Assembly (NCBI GenBank): GCA_009700405.1
Contig: WLMD01000061.1
Location: 1 to 9,160, forward strand
Direction of reading: 5' to 3'
From: Actinomycetota bacterium
Lineage (GTDB): Bacteria; Actinomycetota; Actinomycetes; Nanopelagicales; Nanopelagicaceae
Length of the DNA stretch: 9,160 bases
Shown: positions 1-6,205 of the stretch, piece after piece
How the letters are laid out: each line of letters starts with the position of its first letter
Numbering within the stretch: the stretch's first letter is position 1
The notes under the pieces: generated by a model
Told to the model about the DNA's origin: nothing
The model's input: only the letters and a program-made list of their open reading frames with translations
Databases searched by the model: none
Translations under genes and position numbers: made by a program

Positions 1-714
1 GCTCGCAAATCAGGAGTAATTGCGGGGCTACATATTGCTCAAGCTACGCTGGAATTTGTCGGAATTTCTTCAATTGAGCTTCTAGTCAGCGATGGAGATC
101 ACGTCCAAGCTGGAACAGAAATCATCCGCGCTCACGGTTCTACTAGAGCGGTTCTATTGGCTGAAAGAACAGCCCTAAATTTTCTTGGTCACCTCAGCGG
201 CATTGCTACTCTGACTCGAATCTGGGTTGACGCTGTAGCTGGTCACAATACAAAGATTCGTGACACAAGAAAGACTACGCCGGGATTTCGTGAATTAGAA
301 AAATATGCAGTGAGAATGGGTGGCGGTACTAACCACAGGATGTCACTTAGCCAATCGGCTCTCATCAAAGACAACCACATTGAAGCTGCCGGCGGAGCTA
401 GTAAGGCGTTTGAGAAAGTTCGAAAACTTTTTCCAGACGTGGATGTTGAAATCGAAGTTGACACTCTTGACCAGCTACGAGAAATTCTCCCCTTTAAACC
501 AGAGCTTGTGCTGTTGGACAACATGACCCCAGACGAATGCAAGCAGGCGGTGGCGCTGGTCTCTGGCCAATGCAAACTTGAGGCATCTGGCGGTATTTCT
601 TTAGAGAACGCTAAATCTTATGCGGCATCAGGGGTTGATTACATAGCCATTGGCGCTCTTACGCATTCTGCACCAGTATTAGACATCGGACTCGACCTAA
701 AGGCGGAGATCTAA
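1..714 (+). CDS. nadC: Nicotinate-nucleotide pyrophosphorylase (quinolinate phosphoribosyltransferase), 5'-truncated by window edge
   Basis: Converts quinolinate and PRPP to nicotinate mononucleotide, CO2 and pyrophosphate in de novo NAD synthesis (cytoplasmic). The frame is open from base 1 and gives 237 residues. NadC is usually about 275-290, so some 40-50 N-terminal residues lie upstream, and the TTG at 157 is an internal Leu codon rather than the start. Seen, in fragment numbering: the N-terminal-domain motif ERTALNFLGHLSGIAT at 55-70, the quinolinate/PRPP-binding stretch DTRKTTPGFRELEKYAV at 88-104, GGGTNHR at 107-113, LIKDNH at 121-126, the barrel acidic segment VEIEVDT at 149-155, LLDN at 171-174 and EASGGIS at 194-200. 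Between NHR and LIKDNH the usual Gly and Asp of HRLGLxD are Ser and Gln (MSLSQSA), a mild oddity. The stop codon abuts the ATG of coaX with no spacer, which implies a shared transcript. The family call is secure. Confidence 0.97.
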   Translation, partial: ARKSGVIAGLHIAQATLEFVGISSIELLVSDGDHVQAGTEIIRAHGSTRAVLLAERTALNFLGHLSGIATLTRIWVDAVAGHNTKIRDTRKTTPGFRELEKYAVRMGGGTNHRMSLSQSALIKDNHIEAAGGASKAFEKVRKLFPDVDVEIEVDTLDQLREILPFKPELVLLDNMTPDECKQAVALVSGQCKLEASGGISLENAKSYAASGVDYIAIGALTHSAPVLDIGLDLKAEI

Positions 715-1482
715 ATGCTACTAACTATCGATGTAGGTAATACCAATACTGTCCTTGGGGTTTTCCAAGGTTCTGAGTTAATTCGTTCGTGGAGAGTCAA
801 AACTGACCCGCGAAATACTGCAGATGAATTATGGCTTCAATTTGGGGCGCTCGTAAAAGGTTATGAGATAGACGGACTTTCTGTTTGCTCAACCGTTCCT
901 GCAACACTTCGCGAAATGCGAACAATGATTGCAAGTTATTTTCCTGATATCCGAGTGACAATTGTCGAGCCAGGGATTAAGACCGGAGTCCCATTGTTAG
1001 TGGACAATCCGAAAGAGATAGGTGCCGACCGCATTGTTAACACTTTAGCGGCGCATACTCTTTTTCCTGAAGGATCCTCGATTGTCGTTGATTTTGGTAC
1101 TTCAACAAATCTCGATGTCGTCTCACCCAAAGGTGAATTCCTGGGTGGTGCGCTAGCTCCAGGTATTGAAATATCAGTTGATGCTTTGGCTGCTCGCGCG
1201 GCTCAATTGCGCAAAGTTGAACTTGTCTTACCTCGCTCGGTTATTGGTAAGAACACTGTAGAAGCTCTGCAATCGGGCACAATTTACGGATTTGCTGGTC
1301 AAGTTGATGGATTAGTTCATCGAATCACTAAAGAATTACAGGCTACATATCCTGGTTCTCCCGCGGTTATTGCAACCGGTGGCCTTGCCCCGCTTGTATT
1401 GGGAATTTCCGAGACTATTAATCATCATGAACCTGATTTAACTCTTATTGGGCTTCGTCTAATTCACGAGAGAAATGCCTGA
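715..1482 (+). CDS. coaX: Type III pantothenate kinase
   Basis: Phosphorylates pantothenate, the first step of coenzyme A synthesis. Type III kinases belong to the ASKHA fold, need a monovalent cation and are typically insensitive to CoA feedback (family knowledge). The 255-residue length is normal. Seen: N-terminal phosphate-binding motif DVGNTNTVLGVF at 6-17 with Asp6, the GADR motif at 103-106 whose Asp105 is the likely catalytic base, a second phosphate motif VVDFGTSTN at 124-132, the GGALAPG segment at 144-150 and ATGGLAPLV at 220-228. In the second motif the usual DFGTATT ends in Asn132. Actinobacterial CoaX varies here, so activity is still expected. The ATG follows the nadC stop directly, and GGAG at 705-708, six bases upstream inside nadC, supports this start. 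NAD and CoA cofactor genes are thus adjacent, echoing the pan/nad/coaX cluster upstream of lysS in mycobacteria. Confidence 0.95.
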   Translation: MLLTIDVGNTNTVLGVFQGSELIRSWRVKTDPRNTADELWLQFGALVKGYEIDGLSVCSTVPATLREMRTMIASYFPDIRVTIVEPGIKTGVPLLVDNPKEIGADRIVNTLAAHTLFPEGSSIVVDFGTSTNLDVVSPKGEFLGGALAPGIEISVDALAARAAQLRKVELVLPRSVIGKNTVEALQSGTIYGFAGQVDGLVHRITKELQATYPGSPAVIATGGLAPLVLGISETINHHEPDLTLIGLRLIHERNA

Positions 1483-1502
1483 TTAGGTAGAGTTCACCCA
1501 CT

Positions 1503-3005
1503 ATGACTGAGAATCCGATTATCGAAGATGACCTGCCCGAGCAACTTCGAATTAGACGTGAAAAGCGCGCGGGATTAATTCAAAGAGGTATTGAGCCTTA
1601 TCCAGTCAGCGTTCCTAGAACTAAGTCACTTTCTGAGATCCGCGCTAAATATGTCGGCCTAGAAGTGGATGTCGCAACTGGCGATATCGAAAGCGTTACA
1701 GGTCGAATTATTTTTAAACGCGATACAGGTAAATTATGTTTCGCCACTTTACGTGAAGGTGATGGAACAGAGTTGCAGGCAATGTTCTCATTGGACAAAG
1801 TTGGCGAAGATTCACTGGATGCATGGAAGAGTGACATAGATCTTGGTGACATCGTCAGCGTTACCGGGGAAATAATCACCTCAAAGCGCGGTGAACTTTC
1901 GATACTTGCTAATTCGTGGCAACTTGCTTCAAAGTCCCTCAGACCGTTACCAAATGACCATAAGCCAATGTCTGAGGAAACACGTGTTCGCATGCGTTAC
2001 GTTGACTTAATTGTCAGACCAGAAGCGCGCGCCAATGCTCGAATGCGGCCAGCCGTAATGCATTCCCTTCGCGAGACTTTTCATGATCGTAATTATCTAG
2101 AGGTCGAGACACCTATGTTGCAGGTGCAACATGGCGGTGCAGCAGCGCGACCTTTTAAGACTTTCAGCAACGCATATGACATGGATCTATTTTTGCGCAT
2201 TGCTCCAGAACTTTTCCTAAAGCGTTGTGTTGTCGGTGGCATCGAACGCGTATTTGAAATTAACCGCAACTTTCGTAATGAAGGCGCTGACTCAAGTCAC
2301 TCACCAGAATTTGCGATGATCGAAGGCTATGAGGCCTACGGGGATTGGCGAACAATTGCCGACTTAACCCGCGCACTGGTTCAAAATGCTTCAACGGCTA
2401 TTTATGGCTCTCATGTTGCACGCCACCATGATGGACGTGAGTCCAATTTAGGCGGAACCTGGAAAGAGATTTCTTTGTATGACGCTATTTCTGAAGGCGT
2501 TGGAGAAAGTGTTACTGCGCTTACGCCTATTGCCGAATTGAAGAAGTTGGCTGAAAAGATTGGGCTCAAAGTTGATCCCAATTGGATTACAGGCAAACTT
2601 GCTGAGGAGATCTTCGAGCATTTCACTGCAGGACAATTAATTGAACCAACTTTTGTCATGGGCTTCCCGATTGATAATGCGCCACTTGTTCGTGCGCACA
2701 GAGATATTCCTGGCGTTGTTGAAAAGTGGGATTTATACGTTGATGGATTTGAATTAGCAACGGGGTACTCAGAGCTTATTGATCCTGTTATCCAACGCGA
2801 ACGTCTTGTAGAGCAAGCGACACTTGGCGCCAAGGGTGACTTCGAAGCAATGAGTGTTGATGAAGACTTCTTGCGAGCCATGGAATTTGCGATGCCACCT
2901 ATGGGTGGTTTTGGTATGGGAGTTGATCGCTTGCTTATGGCACTCACAGGACTAGGTATTCGCGAAACCATTCTCTTCCCACTCGTTAAACCAGAGAGTG
3001 ATTAA
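1503..3005 (+). CDS. lysS: Lysyl-tRNA synthetase, class II
   Basis: Charges tRNA-Lys with lysine using ATP. The 500 residues match the usual bacterial length. Seen: an N-terminal anticodon-binding OB fold at about 60-145 (VTGRIIFKRDTGKLCFATLR and ISVxGEI-like strands), then a class II catalytic core from about 160. Motif 1 is near RPAVMHSLRETFHDRNYLEVETPML (182-206). Motif 2 is FEINRNFRNEGADSSHSPEF (251-270), including the Arg that contacts ATP. Motif 3 is GGFGMGVDRLLMALTG (468-483). The lysine pocket element LATGYSELIDP (418-428) is also present. Wording such as RIAPELFLKRCVVGG and VEKWDLYVDGFELATGYSEL resembles mycobacterial LysS1, and no extra membrane domain (as in LysX) is attached. The gene starts 20 nt after coaX, and AGGTAGAG at 1485-1492 is a plausible ribosome binding site. 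Its stop overlaps the next ATG (TAATG), suggesting coupled translation. Confidence 0.97.
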   Translation: MTENPIIEDDLPEQLRIRREKRAGLIQRGIEPYPVSVPRTKSLSEIRAKYVGLEVDVATGDIESVTGRIIFKRDTGKLCFATLREGDGTELQAMFSLDKVGEDSLDAWKSDIDLGDIVSVTGEIITSKRGELSILANSWQLASKSLRPLPNDHKPMSEETRVRMRYVDLIVRPEARANARMRPAVMHSLRETFHDRNYLEVETPMLQVQHGGAAARPFKTFSNAYDMDLFLRIAPELFLKRCVVGGIERVFEINRNFRNEGADSSHSPEFAMIEGYEAYGDWRTIADLTRALVQNASTAIYGSHVARHHDGRESNLGGTWKEISLYDAISEGVGESVTALTPIAELKKLAEKIGLKVDPNWITGKLAEEIFEHFTAGQLIEPTFVMGFPIDNAPLVRAHRDIPGVVEKWDLYVDGFELATGYSELIDPVIQRERLVEQATLGAKGDFEAMSVDEDFLRAMEFAMPPMGGFGMGVDRLLMALTGLGIRETILFPLVKPESD

Positions 3006-3502
3006 TGATGATTGAGATTCGCCCCGCAAGATCAACCGATATCAAAGGCATTCGCAAGATCATTGATACATATGCTCCTCAAGGTCGCCTGCTTTCGAAA
3101 GAGACTGTAACTTTGTATGAGAGCGTTCAGGAATTCACTGTCGCAATTGAAAACAATGAAGTAGTTGGTTGCGGTGCGCTCCACGTACTTTGGGAGGATC
3201 TTGCTGAAGTGCGCACGGTTGCAGTTGCAGAACATTTGCGCAGGAACGGTGTCGGTCACCTCATTCTTGAAGCGATTATTTCCCGTGCGCGCGATATCGG
3301 AGTATCTAGAATTTTTTGCCTAACTTTTGAGACTCAGTTCTTTGGTCGCCATGGTTTTGAAGAAATTGAAGGAACCCCCGTGGAGCCAGAGGTTTACAAG
3401 CAGCTTCTGCATTCATATGACACAGGTATCGCTGAATTCCTCGATTTGGAGAGCGTTAAGCCCAATACCCTGGGTAACACCCGAATGCTCAAGCACCTCT
3501 AG
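3005..3502 (+). CDS. argA: GNAT-family amino-acid (glutamate) N-acetyltransferase, short actinobacterial NAGS
   Basis: Probably acetylates glutamate from acetyl-CoA to give N-acetylglutamate, the entry step of arginine synthesis. At 165 residues it is a single GNAT domain without the amino-acid-kinase domain of E. coli ArgA, which is the form known from Mycobacterium tuberculosis Rv2747. Seen: substrate-side motif YESVQEFTVA at 38-47, VVGCGALHVLWEDLAEVRTVAV at 53-74, the acetyl-CoA pyrophosphate loop RRNGVG at 79-84 (RxxGxG pattern), LTFETQFFGRHGFEEIEGTPV at 106-126, and a long conserved tail SYDTGIAEFLDLESVKPNTLGNTRML at 137-162. These stretches match the Rv2747 pattern closely from memory. 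The first ATG overlaps the lysS stop by one base. A second ATG at 3008 is equally possible, because the first two codons are both Met and only a weak GAGAG lies upstream. Substrate specificity, Glu versus Gln, is inferred. Confidence 0.88.
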   Translation: MMIEIRPARSTDIKGIRKIIDTYAPQGRLLSKETVTLYESVQEFTVAIENNEVVGCGALHVLWEDLAEVRTVAVAEHLRRNGVGHLILEAIISRARDIGVSRIFCLTFETQFFGRHGFEEIEGTPVEPEVYKQLLHSYDTGIAEFLDLESVKPNTLGNTRMLKHL

Positions 3503-3542
3503 ATATAGCCAGGTTTGGGGCATAAATCGCCCATATCTAGGG
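3497..3542. repeat. 10-bp inverted repeat straddling the argA stop (possible terminator or operator)
   Basis: CTCTAGATAT (3497-3506) and ATATCTAGGG (3533-3542) pair over 10 bp. Eight pairs, CTAGATAT/ATATCTAG, are perfect Watson-Crick and one outer pair is a U-G wobble in RNA. The left arm contains the argA stop TAG (3500-3502). Inside lies a second 4-bp dyad GGGC(3518-3521)/GCCC(3529-3532) around ATAAATC, which stacks directly on the right arm. No U tract follows, so it is not a textbook intrinsic terminator. It could be a U-less hairpin ending the nadC-argA transcript, a processing site, or a protein-binding dyad for clpC control. The structure is seen. The role is inference. Confidence 0.45.
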
Positions 3543-3632
3543 TTATAGGAGTGAGCGATAAGACCGCCTCGCAGGCTGTGCCCGCATGGCATTAGGCTTA
3601 GAGACTAACGAGTTCCACAGAAGGAGTCCTTG
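3543..3632 (+). promoter_or_regulatory. clpC leader and probable promoter region with Shine-Dalgarno
   Basis: This non-coding stretch precedes clpC. AAGGAG at 3621-3626, six bases before the ATG at 3633, is the strongest ribosome binding site in the window and fixes the start. TAGGCT at 3593-3598 fits the loose actinobacterial TAnnnT -10 pattern, but I see no convincing -35 at the right spacing. Two small dyads lie upstream: GCCT-CGC-AGGC (3566-3576) and TGCC-CGCAT-GGCA (3579-3591). Actinobacterial clpC genes are often activated by ClgR. I looked for its CGC/GCG palindrome and found only imperfect half-sites, so I assign no regulator. The ribosome binding site is secure. The promoter call is weak. 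Confidence 0.4.
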
Positions 3633-6134
3633 ATGTTTGAGCGCTTTACAGACCGAGCCCGACGCGTAGTAGTCCTGGCTCAAGAAGAAGCACGCATGCT
3701 CAATCACAATTACATCGGCACTGAGCACATCCTCTTGGGTTTGATCCATGAAGGCGAAGGCGTTGCCGCTAAGGCGATGGAATCCCTTGGAATTTCTCTT
3801 GAGGCAGTGCGATCACAAGTTGAAGAAATTATCGGCCAAGGCCAACAAGCTCCAAGTGGGCACATTCCTTTTACTCCGCGCGCGAAGAAGGTTCTAGAAC
3901 TTTCACTTCGTGAAGCGTTGCAGTTGGGACATAACTACATCGGTACAGAACATATTTTGCTCGGGTTAATTCGCGAAGGCGAAGGCGTTGCCGCTCAAGT
4001 CCTCATCAAGCTCGGTGCGGATCTCGCTCGAGTTCGTCAACAAGTTATTCAACTTCTTTCTGGCTACCAAGGAAAAGAAACAGTAACAACTGGTGGACCA
4101 GCAGAAGGAACTCCAGCAACCTCACTCATCCTTGATCAATTCGGACGTAACCTCACACAGGCTGCTCGCGAAGGAAAACTTGATCCTGTTATCGGGCGCG
4201 AAAAAGAGATCGAACGCGTAATGCAGGTTCTTTCACGTCGCACAAAGAACAATCCAGTATTAATTGGCGAACCGGGCGTTGGTAAGACCGCCGTTGTAGA
4301 AGGTCTTGCACAATCAATCGTTAAGGGCGATGTCCCAGAAACTTTGAAAGATAAGCAGGTTTATTCACTTGACCTTGGTGCACTTGTTGCAGGCAGTCGC
4401 TACCGTGGAGATTTTGAAGAGCGCCTAAAGAAGGTCTTGAAAGAAATCCGCACTCGCGGAGACATTATTCTTTTCATCGATGAGATCCATACTCTCGTTG
4501 GTGCGGGAGCAGCAGAGGGCGCAATTGATGCCGCAAGCATCTTGAAGCCAATGCTTGCACGTGGAGAACTCCAGACAATTGGTGCCACAACTTTGGATGA
4601 ATACCGCAAGCACCTTGAAAAGGATGCTGCACTTGAGCGCCGCTTCCAACCTATCCAAGTTGCCGAGCCATCACTTGAGCACACCATTGAAATTCTTAAA
4701 GGTCTACGCGATCGCTACGAGACACATCACCGAGTTTCTATTTCGGATGCTGCACTTGTTTCGGCTGCGACTCTTGCAGACCGTTACGTTTCAGATCGTT
4801 TCTTGCCAGATAAGGCAATTGACCTCATTGACGAAGCTGGTTCGCGCTTGCGCATTCGTCGCATGACCGCTCCACCAGAGCTTCGTGAATTTGATGACAA
4901 GATTGCAAAGGTTCGCAAAGAGAAGGAATCCGCTATTGATGGCCAGGATTTTGAAAAGGCTGCCGCACTTCGCGATACAGAAAAGAATTTGATCCTTGAA
5001 AAAGCTGAGCGCGAGAAGACCTGGAAAGCAGGCGATCTTGACATGGTGACCGAGGTGGATGAAGAACTCATCGCTGAAGTACTGTCCATTGCAACCGGCA
5101 TCCCAGTCTTCAAGTTAACTGAAGAAGAAACTGCTCGTTTGCTACGCATGGAAGATGAATTGCATCGTCGTGTTATTGGTCAAGACCAAGCGATTAAGGC
5201 ACTTTCACAAGCAATCCGTCGTACACGCGCTGGATTGAAAGATCCAAAGCGCCCTGGTGGATCCTTCATTTTTGCAGGTCCATCAGGTGTTGGAAAGACT
5301 GAACTTTCACGCACTCTTGCTGCATTCCTATTTGGTAGCGCTGACTCACTTATTCAATTGGATATGTCTGAATACTCTGAGCGCCATACAGCCTCACGTC
5401 TATTCGGTGCACCTCCAGGATTCGTTGGATATGACGAGGGTGGACAACTCACTGAAAAAGTTCGTCGTAAGCCTTTCTCTGTTGTGCTCTTTGATGAAAT
5501 CGAAAAAGCTCACCCAGATATTTTCAACTCTTTACTTCAGGTTCTAGAAGATGGCCGCCTAACTGATGCACAAGGACGCGTTGTCGATTTCAAGAACGCT
5601 GTCATCATCATGACGACCAACCTTGGTACTCGTGATATTTCAAAGGGCGCGGGCCTTGGCTTTGCAAACTCTGAAGATGAGTTAAGCAACTACGAGCGTA
5701 TGAAGGGAAAGGTTGGAGATGAACTCAAAACTCATTTCCGCCCAGAATTCCTGAACCGTATTGATGACATCATCGTCTTCCACCAGCTCACCAAGTTGGA
5801 GATTATTCAGATTGTTGATCTTATGATTACCAATCTTGACGATCGCTTGAAGGCGAAAGATATGGGCATTGAGCTAACACCTGCAGCGAAAGAACTTCTT
5901 GCTGCAAAGGGTTACGACCCATTGATGGGTGCGCGTCCATTGCGTCGTACCATTCAACGCGAAATTGAAGATAATTTGTCGGAGAAGATTCTCTTTGGAG
6001 ATCTCAAAGCCGGTGAAATTATCGTTGTGGATGTCGAAGGAGAAGGCGCCGAAGCGAAATTTACTTTTGCTGGATCACCAAAAGCGCTGATGCCTGATAC
6101 TCCAGGGGATTTAACGGAAGCGCCAACAGCGTAA
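3633..6134 (+). CDS. clpC: ClpC, Hsp100/AAA+ unfoldase subunit of the Clp protease
   Basis: Hexameric ATPase that unfolds proteins and threads them into ClpP. At 833 residues it has the full ClpC architecture. Two Clp_N repeats occupy about 1-145, each with a NYIGTEHILLGLI core (26-38 and 101-113). The D1 AAA+ domain has Walker A GEPGVGKT (212-219), pore loop GSRYRGD (254-260), Walker B ILFIDEIH (279-286) and an Arg-finger region LERRF (334-338). A UVR-type middle coiled coil lies at about 418-455 (FDDKIAKVRKEKESAID, then FEKAAALRD). The D2 domain has Walker A GPSGVGKT (549-556), pore loop GFVGYDEGG (596-604) and Walker B VVLFDEIE (617-624). GLGF (674-677) fits the ClpP-docking loop. HFRPEFLNRIDD (701-712) and GARPLRR (766-772) are the conserved D2 end. 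No catalytic residue is missing. The sequence closely follows mycobacterial ClpC1. A TTG just upstream (3630) is in frame, but homology and ribosome-binding-site spacing favour the ATG. Confidence 0.98.
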   Translation: MFERFTDRARRVVVLAQEEARMLNHNYIGTEHILLGLIHEGEGVAAKAMESLGISLEAVRSQVEEIIGQGQQAPSGHIPFTPRAKKVLELSLREALQLGHNYIGTEHILLGLIREGEGVAAQVLIKLGADLARVRQQVIQLLSGYQGKETVTTGGPAEGTPATSLILDQFGRNLTQAAREGKLDPVIGREKEIERVMQVLSRRTKNNPVLIGEPGVGKTAVVEGLAQSIVKGDVPETLKDKQVYSLDLGALVAGSRYRGDFEERLKKVLKEIRTRGDIILFIDEIHTLVGAGAAEGAIDAASILKPMLARGELQTIGATTLDEYRKHLEKDAALERRFQPIQVAEPSLEHTIEILKGLRDRYETHHRVSISDAALVSAATLADRYVSDRFLPDKAIDLIDEAGSRLRIRRMTAPPELREFDDKIAKVRKEKESAIDGQDFEKAAALRDTEKNLILEKAEREKTWKAGDLDMVTEVDEELIAEVLSIATGIPVFKLTEEETARLLRMEDELHRRVIGQDQAIKALSQAIRRTRAGLKDPKRPGGSFIFAGPSGVGKTELSRTLAAFLFGSADSLIQLDMSEYSERHTASRLFGAPPGFVGYDEGGQLTEKVRRKPFSVVLFDEIEKAHPDIFNSLLQVLEDGRLTDAQGRVVDFKNAVIIMTTNLGTRDISKGAGLGFANSEDELSNYERMKGKVGDELKTHFRPEFLNRIDDIIVFHQLTKLEIIQIVDLMITNLDDRLKAKDMGIELTPAAKELLAAKGYDPLMGARPLRRTIQREIEDNLSEKILFGDLKAGEIIVVDVEGEGAEAKFTFAGSPKALMPDTPGDLTEAPTA
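3750..3995 (+). repeat. Direct repeat encoding the two Clp_N motifs
   Basis: Bases 3750-3770 and 3975-3995 are identical over 21 nt and lie exactly 225 nt (75 codons) apart. They are the ends of a longer diverged repeat of about 65 nt that encodes NYIGTEHILLGLI(H/R)EGEGVAA in each N-terminal Clp_N unit. The protein duplication is the normal ClpC N-domain. Identical codons over seven residues are the only extra feature. The repeat is not a mobile or attachment sequence. Confidence 0.8.
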
Positions 6135-6205
6135 GTTTTCGCTTTCGTTCCACAACGAATTACCCTAAAAGCCAAGTAGTTCTCTTTTGTGCTTGCAAAA
6201 AACGA
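6135..6205. terminator. Convergent spacer with weak hairpins, possible bidirectional terminator
   Basis: This 71-nt gap separates the stops of clpC (+) and the deacylase (-). It holds TTCGTT(6144-6149)-CCAC-AACGAA(6154-6159), a perfect 6-bp A/T-rich stem with a 4-nt loop. A weaker AAAAG(6167-6171)/CTTTT(6184-6188) pair follows with a 12-nt loop. Further along, an A-run/T-run dyad (6195-6202 with 6214-6221, one mismatch) reaches into the last deacylase codons. None is GC-rich and none has a clean U tract on either strand, so termination here is inferred mainly from gene orientation. Confidence 0.35.

Noticed and set aside
157..159. TTG as the nadC start
   Set aside because: Typical NadC sequence is encoded in frame from base 1 (for example GVIAGLHIAQATLEFV), so the codon is an internal Leu.
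2411..2971. 186-codon open frame on the - strand inside lysS
   Set aside because: It lies wholly within the conserved lysS coding sequence, its product is Ser/Pro-rich with no recognisable domain, and there is no convincing ribosome binding site.
3630..3632. TTG as the clpC start codon
   Set aside because: Conserved ClpC proteins begin MFERFTDRARR, and AAGGAG is spaced six bases from the ATG at 3633.
3543..3632. ClgR or HspR operator upstream of clpC
   Set aside because: No intact ClgR palindrome or HAIR-type repeat was found, only scattered CGC/GCG half-sites expected by chance.
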